Origin: Clostridiales bacterium
GTDB lineage: Bacteria; Bacillota; Clostridia; Oscillospirales; CAG-272
Assembly: GCA_003150035.1 (NCBI GenBank)
Contig: QALR01000013.1
Location: 62,001 to 126,000 of the forward strand
Reading direction: 5' to 3'
DNA: 64,000 nucleotides
Below are positions 16,241 through 25,517 of the stretch, one piece after another. Position 1 is the stretch's first letter. Every line of letters starts with the position of its first letter. Under the pieces are notes generated by a model that was not told the DNA's origin, searched no databases, and saw only the letters and a program-made list of their open reading frames with translations. Made by a program: the position numbers and the translations under genes.

Positions 16241-16918
16241 TTGATCATTCAACCCATACACCCTATAGTCTCTCCTCCTGTGATCAATCCCATCATTCAG
16301 ACCTTTGTGGCTGAAAACGTGATTGCGTGGGAAGCAGTTGTCCTCATCATCAAGATGATTCTCGTGGCAACTGCAGCCCTCGTGATAGGATTGTTCCTCA
16401 ACAGGAATATGGAGAAACAGGGCTTCGTAACAAACAAGACCTTCACCTTGATCGCATCAACGGTGATGGCACTCGGTCTCTCGCTCCGATTCGGGTTAAG
16501 TGTATACACGTTCCAAGGAATATTCCTATTCTTCCTTCTGCTATACGCTTCCATGTCGGATCTCACAGACCGCCACGTGGCAAACCACGTTACAATTTCA
16601 ATTCTTGCCTTGTCCCTCATCAGCGTACCGACCGTTGGATTTACCTCCATGCTTATAGGCGGTGCGGTAAGTGCCGCTATTCAGCTTGGCGTGACCGCAT
16701 TGAGTGGCGGTGGATACGGCGGTGCTGACTGGAAGATCTCTTCTGCCTGTGCATTCTTGCTCGGATGGCAACGAGGTCTTGCAGGTATGGTGCTTGGTCT
16801 TCTTATCGGGGTTATTTTCACCCTCATTTATAACAAGATCAAAGACCGTGATATGCGAGAAGGCTTTGCTCTCATTCCGTTTATCTCTATCGGTATGATG
16901 GCGGTATTCTTCATCTAA
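16241..16918 (+). CDS. Prepilin peptidase, A24/TadV type
   Basis: 225 residues, TTG start with AAAGGAGA upstream. At least six hydrophobic segments. The two catalytic aspartates of aspartyl prepilin peptidases appear in YASMSDLTDRHVANH and in GGGYGGADWKISS (a GxHyD-type motif). There is no N-methylase domain, as usual for TadV/CpaA. It would cleave the Flp-like pilin and the TadE-like proteins of this locus. Confidence 0.85.
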   Translation: MIIQPIHPIVSPPVINPIIQTFVAENVIAWEAVVLIIKMILVATAALVIGLFLNRNMEKQGFVTNKTFTLIASTVMALGLSLRFGLSVYTFQGIFLFFLLLYASMSDLTDRHVANHVTISILALSLISVPTVGFTSMLIGGAVSAAIQLGVTALSGGGYGGADWKISSACAFLLGWQRGLAGMVLGLLIGVIFTLIYNKIKDRDMREGFALIPFISIGMMAVFFI

Positions 16919-16941
16919 AAACGCAGAAAGGAAACAAACAA

Positions 16942-17670
16942 ATGAAACAGAAAAAGTCAAGCGGTTCTCATCCCGTGGGCAACCGCACAGTCGTCGGAAT
17001 TATCTGCATTGTGGTCGCACTTGCAATTTGTTTCGGCATCGCACCCTTGGTCAACAGACTCTCTGACGGAAAGACCGAGATCGTTCGTCTGATCAAGGAT
17101 GTACCTGCAGGTGCGACCATTGCTGAAACCGACATCGAGGTCGTAGAGGTCGGCAGTTACAATCTGCCCTCTACAGTGATCACCGACAAAACACAGGTCA
17201 TCGGCAAGTGCGCCATGGTCAATCTCTCGGCAGGTGAATACCTGCTCCCCGGCAAGGTAGGAGATGACCTCAACAACGCACAGAGCATCCTTGAATCCCT
17301 TGATACCAAGCATAAGGCTATCAGTATCACCATCAGCTCTTACGCACTCGGCTTTTCGGGCAAGCTCGAAACCGGAGATATCGTCAGCATCCTCGTGTAC
17401 GATGAGGAAGAAGACGAGATGTTCACCCCCTCCGAGCTCACCTACGTGAAGGTCATTACGACTACGACCGCCAATGGTGTGGATAAGGCAGATATCGAAG
17501 ATACAAGCCAGCCCGTCACCGTAACACTCCTTGTAAACGCAGAACAGGCAGAAGTCCTCGCCTACTACGAGATGCACGGAGATATGCACATCGTCCTTGA
17601 ATACCGAGGCGATGCGGAAACCGCACAGAAATATCTGGACGCACAGAATAAAGTATTCGGAGGTAACTGA
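16942..17670 (+). CDS. cpaB: CpaB/RcpC-like pilus assembly protein
   Basis: 242 residues. One N-terminal TM helix (about 17-38) is followed by a SAF domain (KDVPAGATIAETDIEVVEV, then GKCAMVNLSAGEYLLPGKV) and a C-terminal beta domain with ISITISSYALGFSGKLETGD. This is the standard CpaB/RcpC layout; the protein assists Tad pilus assembly at the envelope. Its end encodes FGGN, whose GGAGGT is the ribosome binding site for the next gene. Confidence 0.85.
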   Translation: MKQKKSSGSHPVGNRTVVGIICIVVALAICFGIAPLVNRLSDGKTEIVRLIKDVPAGATIAETDIEVVEVGSYNLPSTVITDKTQVIGKCAMVNLSAGEYLLPGKVGDDLNNAQSILESLDTKHKAISITISSYALGFSGKLETGDIVSILVYDEEEDEMFTPSELTYVKVITTTTANGVDKADIEDTSQPVTVTLLVNAEQAEVLAYYEMHGDMHIVLEYRGDAETAQKYLDAQNKVFGGN

Positions 17671-17671
17671 T

Positions 17672-18424
17672 ATGGAAGGAAAAATTATCGCCGTGTGGGG
17701 CTCTCCTCACAGCGGTAAAACCACGTTCGCAACCAAGCTTGCGACAGCCATTTACTCCTCCTTCGAGTCTACGGTCATCACCCTGTATACCGACCTCGAA
17801 ACTCCCGTTATCCCCGTCCTTTTTCCTTTTGACAAAAACGAGGATCTCGGCTCGGTAGGCTATCCGCTTTCCAAGACCGAGGTGGAACAGGGCGATATCA
17901 TCAACAACCTTGTAACCGTCAAGGATATGCAGAACTTTGGCTTCCTCGGTTACAAGACAGGTGAAAACAAGTACACTTATCCCAAGTTCGGCAGAGCGAA
18001 AGCCGAGGATCTTCTCACAGAACTTTGCAGACTCGCCGATTACGTGATCGTAGATTGCACAAGCAACCTCTCTGAGAATGTAATCGCACAGACTGCCATC
18101 GAAAAAGCGGATCAGATCCTCCGACTCTCGTCCCCCGACCTGCAGAGCATCAGCTTCTTCCTCTCACAGCTTCCTGTCTACGGTGACAGCAAGTATCGAC
18201 TTGACGATCACATTGTAGGGCTGAACACCCCCAACGTGGACGTATTCATGCCGATTGAGGAAGCCAAGACACAGCTCGGCGAGGTATCCTTCACCGTGCC
18301 TTTCAGCGCACAGGTCAAGGAGCAGATGCAGCAAGGCAAGCTCCACGTGAAGACGACCGACAAGAGATTTGAAGCAAGGATGCAGGACATCGCAAGCAAG
18401 GTGGTGGCGTATGGTACGGATTGA
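17672..18424 (+). CDS. CpaE/TadZ-like P-loop ATPase
   Basis: 250 residues from ATG 17672; GGAGGT seven bases upstream decides the start. It begins MEGKIIAVWGSPHSGKTTFA, a deviant Walker A. A DYVIVDCTSNLSE segment resembles the Walker B region of MinD-like ATPases. It lacks the N-terminal receiver-like domain of CpaE. The family localises Tad pilus machinery. It overlaps the TadA gene by 14 bases. Confidence 0.75.
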   Translation: MEGKIIAVWGSPHSGKTTFATKLATAIYSSFESTVITLYTDLETPVIPVLFPFDKNEDLGSVGYPLSKTEVEQGDIINNLVTVKDMQNFGFLGYKTGENKYTYPKFGRAKAEDLLTELCRLADYVIVDCTSNLSENVIAQTAIEKADQILRLSSPDLQSISFFLSQLPVYGDSKYRLDDHIVGLNTPNVDVFMPIEEAKTQLGEVSFTVPFSAQVKEQMQQGKLHVKTTDKRFEARMQDIASKVVAYGTD

Positions 18425-19727
18425 ACTTTATGATCTCCTCGGAAAAACGCAGGAGTATATCGCCAAGTATTACGCCACAGCCTTGACAGACGAACAGAAG
18501 CACGACCAGCTCAAGTCCTATATTGAGAAATATATCCTTGACGGCGGCTTCATCGTTCACGGCTTCACCGAAGACAAGCTCATCGACCGCCTGTATGCGG
18601 AGATGGTGGAATATTCCATCCTCACTCCGTTCCTCGGTGCAGCTGACCTCGACGAGATCAACATCAACGCATGGGATGACATTACGCTGACCTACTCGGA
18701 CGGCAGAATGGTCAAGCTCGAAGAACACTTCCGCAGTCCGTCCCACGCAATCGACATCGTAAAAAGGCTGTTGCATCATAGCGGAATGATCATTGATAAC
18801 GCCACACCTATCGCCCAAGGCCACCTGCCGAACAACACCCGTATCACGGCAATCAAATCGCCTGTCGTGGATGAGGAAGCAGGTATCTCGGTATCTATCC
18901 GACTTCTGCATCCGCAGAGAGTTGACCGCGCCCACCTCGTTGAGAGTGGCATGGTCACCGAGGAAATGATCTCGTTCCTCGAAATGTGCATCCGCTACGG
19001 TGTTTCGGTAGTTGTGGCAGGTAGAACCTCTTCGGGTAAAACAACCCTCATGAACGCACTTCTGTCGAGCATCCCGGACGATAAGCGTATCTACACCATT
19101 GAGTCCGGCGCCCGTGAGTTGTTCCTCGTCAAGAAGAACCGCTTCGGAGAAACGCAGAACAACGTGGTACACACGCTGTCCCGTCCGAGCGAGAATGACG
19201 CTTACAACATCACTCAGGAAAACCTCGTTGTAGCGGCTCTTCGTTTTGACCCCGACGTTGTGGTCGTGGGTGAGATCCGAGATGCCGAAGCCAACTCCAC
19301 CGTGGAAGCCTCCCTTACAGGACACACGGTAGTAACCACGGTACACTCCGGACCTGCAGAGTCAGCCCACGGACGAATCTCGCTCCTCTGTCAGAGAAGA
19401 TTTCAGCTCGGCATGGAAGTATCCCTTTCGCAGTCCCGACAGGCGTTTCCCATCGTGGTATTCGCCCATAAATGCGAGGACAATAGCCGTAAGGTCATGG
19501 ACATCACCGAGTGCGAAGTAACTCCCGAAGGAAAGACCTTCTACCGTTGCCTGTACCGTTACAACATCACGGAAAACATCTACGATGGCAACAAGTTCAT
19601 CATCAAAGGCGAGTTTGAAAAGGTAAACACGCCTTCCGAGTACCTGCAGACACTCTTGACACGTTCGGGAGTACCGCAAGAGGAACTCTCTAAATTCACA
19701 CGAAAGGAGATGACGGTTACAGCATGA
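18411..19727 (+). CDS. tadA: TadA/CpaF secretion ATPase
   Basis: 438 residues from ATG 18411, with AAGGTGG upstream. The N-terminal domain with DDITLTYSDGRMVKLEEHF precedes Walker A GRTSSGKTT (about 204-212). An Asp box and Walker B (RFDPDVVVVGEIRDAEA) and a His box (LTGHTVVTTVHSG) follow. This is the hexameric ATPase that powers Tad pilus extension and retraction. It overlaps the TadB start by four bases. Confidence 0.93.
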   Translation: MVRIELYDLLGKTQEYIAKYYATALTDEQKHDQLKSYIEKYILDGGFIVHGFTEDKLIDRLYAEMVEYSILTPFLGAADLDEININAWDDITLTYSDGRMVKLEEHFRSPSHAIDIVKRLLHHSGMIIDNATPIAQGHLPNNTRITAIKSPVVDEEAGISVSIRLLHPQRVDRAHLVESGMVTEEMISFLEMCIRYGVSVVVAGRTSSGKTTLMNALLSSIPDDKRIYTIESGARELFLVKKNRFGETQNNVVHTLSRPSENDAYNITQENLVVAALRFDPDVVVVGEIRDAEANSTVEASLTGHTVVTTVHSGPAESAHGRISLLCQRRFQLGMEVSLSQSRQAFPIVVFAHKCEDNSRKVMDITECEVTPEGKTFYRCLYRYNITENIYDGNKFIIKGEFEKVNTPSEYLQTLLTRSGVPQEELSKFTRKEMTVTA

Positions 19728-20650
19728 CCTTCGTTTACCTTATCTGCTTTTTGCTGGTCACCGTGGGAACGCTCTTCATTCTGAAGCTTACTCCCGAAAA
19801 GATCACAAACGACCTTATGCGATTTGTGTCACCAAAACAGACACTGCGAGATAAGGTACTGACGGCAAAAGGCAAAAAGAAATCCCGTAAGCTCACAGTA
19901 GAGCTCAACCGCATCCGAGATGCGCTCGAACAGACTGGTAAAGGCGGTCAGTTTACGATTGCCTGTGCAGCCTCCATCCTCCTCATGATTATCGGTTGCG
20001 TGGTCGCCATCATGATCGACAACGCATTCCTCATTCCCGTATTCGCCATCGCATTCGCACTCATTCCGTTTGCCTATGCCAAGCGAACCGTGAACTTCTA
20101 TGATAATCACATCAAAGAGGAACTGGAAACCGCACTCTCGATCATCACGACCTCCTATGTCAGAACCGACGATATTGTCACGGCTGTCAAGGAAAATGTG
20201 CAGTATCTCAAGCCTCCCGTTAAGGACATCTTCGCCGGATTCGTAGCCGAAAACATGATGATTTCCTCCGATGTGAAGCAATCTATCCGACACCTCAAGG
20301 AGAAAGTCAGCAACTCGATCTTTGACGAGTGGTGCGATACCTTGATTGCTTGTCAGGATGACAGAACTCTCAAGGACACGCTGATGCCCATCGTTGCGAA
20401 GCTCACCGACGTCAGAATCGTCAACAACGAGATCAAGGGTATGCTTTCCGCAGCCCGTACCGAGTATTGGATGATGGCAGGTATGGTGGTTGGTAACATC
20501 CCCCTCCTGTATCTCATCAACAAGGACTGGTATGCCGCCCTTATGTTCACGACCCTTGGCAAGATCGTACTTGCGATTTGCGGGTTGACGATTGTCATCA
20601 CCGCAATGTTCATGTTCAAGTTTACGAAACCTGCCGAATACAAGAAGTGA
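19724..20650 (+). CDS. tadB: TadB-like inner-membrane platform protein
   Basis: 308 residues. An N-terminal TM segment is followed by about 60 basic residues, two central TM helices (IACAASILLMIIGCVVAIMI and nearby), a GspF-like helical domain, and a C-terminal TM pair (LAICGLTIVITAMFMFKF). This is the usual TadB topology. It anchors the pilus motor with TadC, which follows eight bases later. Confidence 0.85.
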   Translation: MTFVYLICFLLVTVGTLFILKLTPEKITNDLMRFVSPKQTLRDKVLTAKGKKKSRKLTVELNRIRDALEQTGKGGQFTIACAASILLMIIGCVVAIMIDNAFLIPVFAIAFALIPFAYAKRTVNFYDNHIKEELETALSIITTSYVRTDDIVTAVKENVQYLKPPVKDIFAGFVAENMMISSDVKQSIRHLKEKVSNSIFDEWCDTLIACQDDRTLKDTLMPIVAKLTDVRIVNNEIKGMLSAARTEYWMMAGMVVGNIPLLYLINKDWYAALMFTTLGKIVLAICGLTIVITAMFMFKFTKPAEYKK

Positions 20651-20658
20651 GGTAGCCC

Positions 20659-21537
20659 ATGGAAATTGCATTACAGTTAATTATTTCAACCATCGCCGCA
20701 ATTGGCCTTGCGTTTATCCTTGCGGATGTATTCAAGATTCCCAAATATCCCGTATCCAAGGCAATCACAAGCCTTGGAAAGCGGAAGAACAAGAAAACAA
20801 ATCCCCTCGATATCTGGCTTGGTGACCTCGCCAATCTGATTGCCTCCAAGCTCCGACTGAACGAGTATAAGCGACTCCAGCTCAAGATCGACCTTGAAAG
20901 TGCCGACATGAGTATGTCGCCCGAACAGTATGTGGCAAACGCCATTGTCAAAGCACTTTTCATTGGTGTATTTGCTATTCCTTTTCTGTTTTTCGCTCCC
21001 ATCATCTCGGCACTCGTTGCCGTGATTGCGGTAGTCATCTACTTCAGCGAATACAAGAAGGTTGGCAATATCATTAAGGAAAAGCGCCGTCAGATCGAAG
21101 CAGAACTGCCTCGATTGGTCTCCAACATCGATAAGACACTCGCACACAGTCGTGACGTTCTCGGCATTCTCGATTCCTACCGTGAACACGCAGGTGAGGA
21201 ACTCCGCCGAGAGCTTGACATCACAGTTGCGGATATGCGATCCGGTAACTATGAGGTGGCTCTCACCCGACTTGAATCCCGTGTAGGCTCCTCCATGATG
21301 TCCGATGTTACGAGAGGTCTTGTCAGCGTTATCCGTGGCGACAAAACCGACGTATATTGGGGCAACCTCGTCCTCAAGTTCTCGGACTATCAGCGAACCC
21401 TCCTCAAAAATGAAGCCAACAAAGCTCCCAAGAGAGTTAGAAAGCTCTCGATGGCACTCCTGTTCTGCTTTATGCTGGTATACGTGGCAGTCATCGGTCA
21501 GGTGCTTATCACTTCACTCGGAGGTATGTTCGGATAA
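20659..21537 (+). CDS. tadC: TadC-like inner-membrane platform protein
   Basis: 292 residues. N-terminal TM, a central hydrophobic pair (LFIGVFAIPFLFFAPIISAL and following), a GspF-like domain with AELPRLVSNIDKTLAHSRD, and a C-terminal TM ending LGGMFG. It is the partner of TadB. The GGAGGT in its last codons serves the next gene, whose ATG overlaps this stop. Confidence 0.85.
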   Translation: MEIALQLIISTIAAIGLAFILADVFKIPKYPVSKAITSLGKRKNKKTNPLDIWLGDLANLIASKLRLNEYKRLQLKIDLESADMSMSPEQYVANAIVKALFIGVFAIPFLFFAPIISALVAVIAVVIYFSEYKKVGNIIKEKRRQIEAELPRLVSNIDKTLAHSRDVLGILDSYREHAGEELRRELDITVADMRSGNYEVALTRLESRVGSSMMSDVTRGLVSVIRGDKTDVYWGNLVLKFSDYQRTLLKNEANKAPKRVRKLSMALLFCFMLVYVAVIGQVLITSLGGMFG

Positions 21538-21935
21538 TGAAAAAGCTCTTCAACAAAAAAGGCGAAACCTATATCGACGTTGCCATTACGGTCATGATCG
21601 TAGCCTTCGTCCTCGTATTTGCTGTGAATATGGTGTCCCTCGTGGCTCTGAATCAGAATATGAAGACGATGGCTGACCAGATCGCAGACTATGCAACCGT
21701 GCAAGGCACGACGGATGTAGGCTCGTATATCAACGACCTGCGAGATAAAACAGGCATTGACTTCACCTATTCCTTTTCGGGTACGGACTACCACAGCGGT
21801 CAGAAGGTGCAGCTCGGTGATGTTATCGAGGTAAGGCTCACCTACAGAGTGAGTTTCCTTGGCTTCGGTGAATCCATCTTTCCCGTAACTATCAATGCCT
21901 CCGCAAGCGGTATCTCACAGGTCTATTGGAAGTGA
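21537..21935 (+). CDS. TadE-like minor pilin (DUF4320 type)
   Basis: 132 residues. A short basic lead MKKLFNKKG is followed by ETYIDVAITVMIVAFVLVFA, a type III prepilin-like site (cleavage after G9) with aspartate at +5, then a hydrophobic helix. A globular C-terminal beta domain makes up the rest. It resembles DUF4320 proteins of Clostridia ICEs (from memory). The GE-T-YID motif matches GE-G-YID of the pilin at 15940, so both are probably processed by the same peptidase. Confidence 0.7.
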   Translation: MKKLFNKKGETYIDVAITVMIVAFVLVFAVNMVSLVALNQNMKTMADQIADYATVQGTTDVGSYINDLRDKTGIDFTYSFSGTDYHSGQKVQLGDVIEVRLTYRVSFLGFGESIFPVTINASASGISQVYWK

Positions 21936-21944
21936 GGTCACTTT

Positions 21945-22424
21945 ATGATTAGTAAAATAAAAAAACACATTTCTTCTACTGAAGGATTAGCCTATGTCCC
22001 TGTTTGCTTTCTCGTTATGTTTATTTGTCTGCTTACTTCCATTGTCATGCTATATATGGGGCTTATGGCACAGGTACAAATTCAGAAACGAGATGTGAAG
22101 TTAAAACTCGACAACCATATCACACAATATGCCGTGGAAGCATTCGATTCCATTAAACAGGGCGAAAATTATATTGAGGCAATTAACCTCTCCAAACTTC
22201 AACAGACTGCATACGCAAGTCTTGGCTTTTCCGCATCAGACGTAAGCTACACCTACGAAAACGGCAACTGCACAATGTCAAGACCGACAATAACAGTGCT
22301 TTCGGGCGAAGGCTTTGGTCTTTCAGCAACCTATATCGCCTCTTTCCCCATCGTTTGGAATAGTAAAACTTATGCGGATCTTGAAGTGCCGTTGACAGTT
22401 ATAAGCTATTATAAATTCAAATAA
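21945..22424 (+). CDS. TadE/TadG-like minor pilin
   Basis: 159 residues. An N-terminal SSTEGLAYVPVCFLVMFICL stretch gives a glycine followed by a TM helix, as in TadE/TadG proteins, then a globular domain. The glutamate or aspartate at +5 is absent here. Codon use is visibly more AT-rich than the preceding Tad genes. It is the last pilus gene before a change to proteins not typical for Tad loci. Exact family membership is uncertain. Confidence 0.6.
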   Translation: MISKIKKHISSTEGLAYVPVCFLVMFICLLTSIVMLYMGLMAQVQIQKRDVKLKLDNHITQYAVEAFDSIKQGENYIEAINLSKLQQTAYASLGFSASDVSYTYENGNCTMSRPTITVLSGEGFGLSATYIASFPIVWNSKTYADLEVPLTVISYYKFK

Positions 22425-22506
22425 TATTCTTTCGCGTTTGGGCTGGATATTCAGAAAATTTTGTGGTATTGTGGTGTTGAAAATATATATGAAAGGACTT
22501 AACAAC

Positions 22507-23016
22507 ATGAAAACATTAAAAACCATTCTAAAAACCAGCTTGTTGCTTGTAATCGGCGCAACACTTATCACCGGAGGTATGTTCGTTTACGCAAGATTCA
22601 AAGGCTTTAGGGTCGATCCCGTTGAACCAACGAACCAGAAAAACGAACTTTGCATCTATGAATGTGAAGAAGGAAAAGCTTCCATCGACAGTGAGATTGC
22701 AAGACTTATCGGCTACCGTAATGAGGGCATCGAAAATTATTTTCCGGATATGACACATGAGGAAGTGGCAGATCATGTGGAGCAGAATCTTCACACACTT
22801 ATCGCCAAACTGAAAGAAGATGGCTATACCGATGAAGCAATCCGAAAGGGACAGACCATCTATATTTATTATTACCTCGGTCAAATCGGTTGGGATTACT
22901 CAACCCTTTATACAAGAGAAATCGATCAAGTTCAGAAGATCGTCGATAAGGACGGAAACTTCCTCTTTGCGGAAGGTCAATGGCAAAAGGTTTATGCAAA
23001 CTACGGCAAAAGATAA
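22507..23016 (+). CDS. Secreted or membrane-anchored small protein
   Basis: 169 residues from ATG 22507, with GAAAGGA nine bases upstream; a longer start at 22438 lacks a site. One N-terminal TM or signal segment (TSLLLVIGATLITGGMFVYA) precedes a helical, acidic domain outside the membrane. I do not recognise it. It lies between the Tad genes and the repeat adhesin and is closed by a strong terminator that begins at its stop codon. Confidence 0.6.
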   Translation: MKTLKTILKTSLLLVIGATLITGGMFVYARFKGFRVDPVEPTNQKNELCIYECEEGKASIDSEIARLIGYRNEGIENYFPDMTHEEVADHVEQNLHTLIAKLKEDGYTDEAIRKGQTIYIYYYLGQIGWDYSTLYTREIDQVQKIVDKDGNFLFAEGQWQKVYANYGKR

Positions 23017-23052
23017 CAACAGCAGAATGAAAGTTCTGCTGTTGTTCTTTTT
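23015..23052 (+). terminator. Strong terminator before the adhesin gene
   Basis: Perfect 13-pair stem AACAACAGCAGAA / TTCTGCTGTTGTT, six-base loop, then a T-rich run. The adhesin ribosome binding site follows within ten bases. Confidence 0.88.
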
Positions 23053-23067
23053 CAGAAAGGAATTGAA

Positions 23068-25509
23068 ATGAGAACAAAAAAAATATTATGGGTATTTCTC
23101 TCGGTACTGATGATCGTGTCGATGTTTTCCATGAACGTTTCGGCTGACCTTGCACAGAATACACCCGATGGTGCGACAGCAATGCTATACTGTGTCGATG
23201 AAAACGGCAATACGCTTGCTACCTATTACTATTGGGGTACTTCATGGACATCGTTTACGGAAACAGCACCGTCCATTACAGGTTATACGCCGGAAAAGAG
23301 TTCCATCAAAATCACACACGGCTTGCTTTTTACCAAAGAATACACCTTGAATTATACGAAAAATTCGTATAAACTGACAATTTATTATCAGTATGCAAAT
23401 GGTGATACTGCTGCTTCTACGTATACGGCAACAAAAAAATATGGAGATTCCTATTCTGTAAGTTCCCCATCAATCCGTGGTTATACACCAAGCAGTTATT
23501 CTGTGTATGGTACAATAAGAGCCAGTGATACCACAAAAACTGTAACTTATACGGCAAAGACCTATACCGTAACAGTCAACTATCAGTACGCCAACGGCAA
23601 AACGGCGGCTGCCTCGCAATCGAAAAGCGGTGTGAACGGTACTTCATATAGCTTTACCTCACCGACTGTTTCGGGATATACGCCATCACAATCGATGGTG
23701 TCGGGTACGATCAATGGCAATCAAACCATTACCGTAACGTATACAGCAAATCCTGTTACACCAAAATATACGCTGACCATCAACTATGTATATTCAACGG
23801 GTGGTACTGCCTCAACTTCCTACACCTCAACGATGGAATCGGGTTCAAGTTACAGCGTATCTTCTCCTACGATTTCGGGGTATACGGCAGATAAAACCAC
23901 CGTCAGCGGCACGCTAACTTCGAATACAACGGTAACAGTAACGTATACGAAGAATCAAGCAGTGGAAACACCGACCACGTATACTTTGACCATCTACTAC
24001 AAATATGATTCTGGTGGAACTGCCTCATCGACCTACTCAAAAACGTATGAAAAAGGCACGTATTATAATGTGACATCTCCATCGATTAGTGGATATACGC
24101 CGGATAAATCGTATGTTTCGGGTACGCTGAATGCCAATCGAACGGTAACGGTTTATTACAGCGCTGATGAGGAAGAAGAACCTGCAATCACGTATTATAC
24201 GCTTACTATTTATTATAGATACGCATCGGGCGGAACGGCAGCATCAACCTATTCCAGATCGTATTCGTCGGGTTCGTATTATAGCGTATCCTCACCGAGT
24301 GTCAGCGGATATTCTCCCGACAAATATTCCGTTTCGGGTACGTTGACATCGAATAAATCGGTTACAGTTTATTACACCGAAGATATTGTTGAAACGCCAA
24401 CGTACACACTTACCATCTATTACAAATACGCAGATGGAACAACAGCGGCATCAACGTATTCCAAGACTATGGACAAGGGTTCCGTATTTTCTGTCACCTC
24501 ACCAATAATTGAGGATTATGTGGCAGACAAATCGGTTGTCAGCGGTACACTTTCGGGGAATAAATCCGTTACCGTAACGTATTCGGTAAGAACGCCGGAT
24601 GTGAACTTTGAAGAGGACGGCGGTTCGGAAAACTATACGGCAGGAACAACGGTCATTTCTTCCTTTGCCGTAAAAAACGGTGCGTATAACATCAAGCCTA
24701 TGATGAACTGCGATATTGCTTTCCGCGCCTACTATATCGAAAACGGCACACAGAAAACCGTTGCAACCGATATTTGGGATAACTTCGTGATTCCGAAGAA
24801 CGAGGAAGGACTTATCTATTTCATGTGGGATGTTCCCGAATCTCTTGCAGGGAAAACGGTTTACTGTGAGATCAGCTATGGAAGTCAGACAATGAGCTTT
24901 TCCAAAACCGTCAAGGCAAAAACAGAATCGCAAGTTCCCAATACTCGATATGAAACGGAAAAGCCAAGCGGATTTACGAGTAAAAACGCAGGTTCGGCTT
25001 CTCGCGTAAGTGCAGAATGGGAGATTTGGGAATATACAGACGGCAGTTATGAAAAGGTGAAATATACACTTTCCATTTCCGCAGGCGTGGAGATCACACC
25101 CGATAGTAATTCCTTTTCTGCGGTGTACGAAAACGGAAAATGGACGATGCGTTCGGGTTATGGCTATACGATCTCTGTTAAAATGAACGTATCTGCAACA
25201 AGCGGTGCGGACTATACCAAAGGACAATGTGCTTCGGCATATTTGCCCGAATATGAGTATTCCAAAACCAAGAATGAATACTGTACGTTGGAACTTGTAG
25301 ATGGTACGTTTCAGTTTGCCCCCAATACGGCTTCTGCGGAATCTGCGAGAATCGTATTCATGCCTGTATGGTATCCCGATGGCGATTATACCGTGAAGGT
25401 GGTCATCACCAATGTTTGGACACCCGCAGGCGTTATAAGCGTTACGGGAATCAGCAATGCGATCACCGTTTCGGGGACAATATTTGATGATTGGTTTGTT
25501 GGGGCTTAA
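23068..25509 (+). CDS. Secreted MucBP-like repeat adhesin
   Basis: 813 residues. The signal peptide ends near SMNVSA (residue 26). Seven repeats of about 65 residues follow (about 33-506). Each has a YTLTIYYKYADGGTAAST-like start, a GYTPDKS centre and VSGTL..N.TVTVYY at the end, close to MucBP-type repeats. The C-terminal 300 residues form unrecognised beta domains. No LPxTG motif or TM anchor is seen, so retention at the surface would need another partner. Its place between the pilus and the conjugation genes suggests a pilus-tip or mating-pair adhesin (inference). It has a good ribosome binding site but stands right behind a terminator. Confidence 0.75.
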   Translation: MRTKKILWVFLSVLMIVSMFSMNVSADLAQNTPDGATAMLYCVDENGNTLATYYYWGTSWTSFTETAPSITGYTPEKSSIKITHGLLFTKEYTLNYTKNSYKLTIYYQYANGDTAASTYTATKKYGDSYSVSSPSIRGYTPSSYSVYGTIRASDTTKTVTYTAKTYTVTVNYQYANGKTAAASQSKSGVNGTSYSFTSPTVSGYTPSQSMVSGTINGNQTITVTYTANPVTPKYTLTINYVYSTGGTASTSYTSTMESGSSYSVSSPTISGYTADKTTVSGTLTSNTTVTVTYTKNQAVETPTTYTLTIYYKYDSGGTASSTYSKTYEKGTYYNVTSPSISGYTPDKSYVSGTLNANRTVTVYYSADEEEEPAITYYTLTIYYRYASGGTAASTYSRSYSSGSYYSVSSPSVSGYSPDKYSVSGTLTSNKSVTVYYTEDIVETPTYTLTIYYKYADGTTAASTYSKTMDKGSVFSVTSPIIEDYVADKSVVSGTLSGNKSVTVTYSVRTPDVNFEEDGGSENYTAGTTVISSFAVKNGAYNIKPMMNCDIAFRAYYIENGTQKTVATDIWDNFVIPKNEEGLIYFMWDVPESLAGKTVYCEISYGSQTMSFSKTVKAKTESQVPNTRYETEKPSGFTSKNAGSASRVSAEWEIWEYTDGSYEKVKYTLSISAGVEITPDSNSFSAVYENGKWTMRSGYGYTISVKMNVSATSGADYTKGQCASAYLPEYEYSKTKNEYCTLELVDGTFQFAPNTASAESARIVFMPVWYPDGDYTVKVVITNVWTPAGVISVTGISNAITVSGTIFDDWFVGA

Positions 25510-25517
25510 GAAGGACT

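Noticed and set aside
23260..24600. CRISPR-like regular DNA repetition
   Set aside because: The repeats are in frame and encode about 65-residue protein repeats; they are not short repeats with unique spacers. No CRISPR array was seen anywhere in the window.
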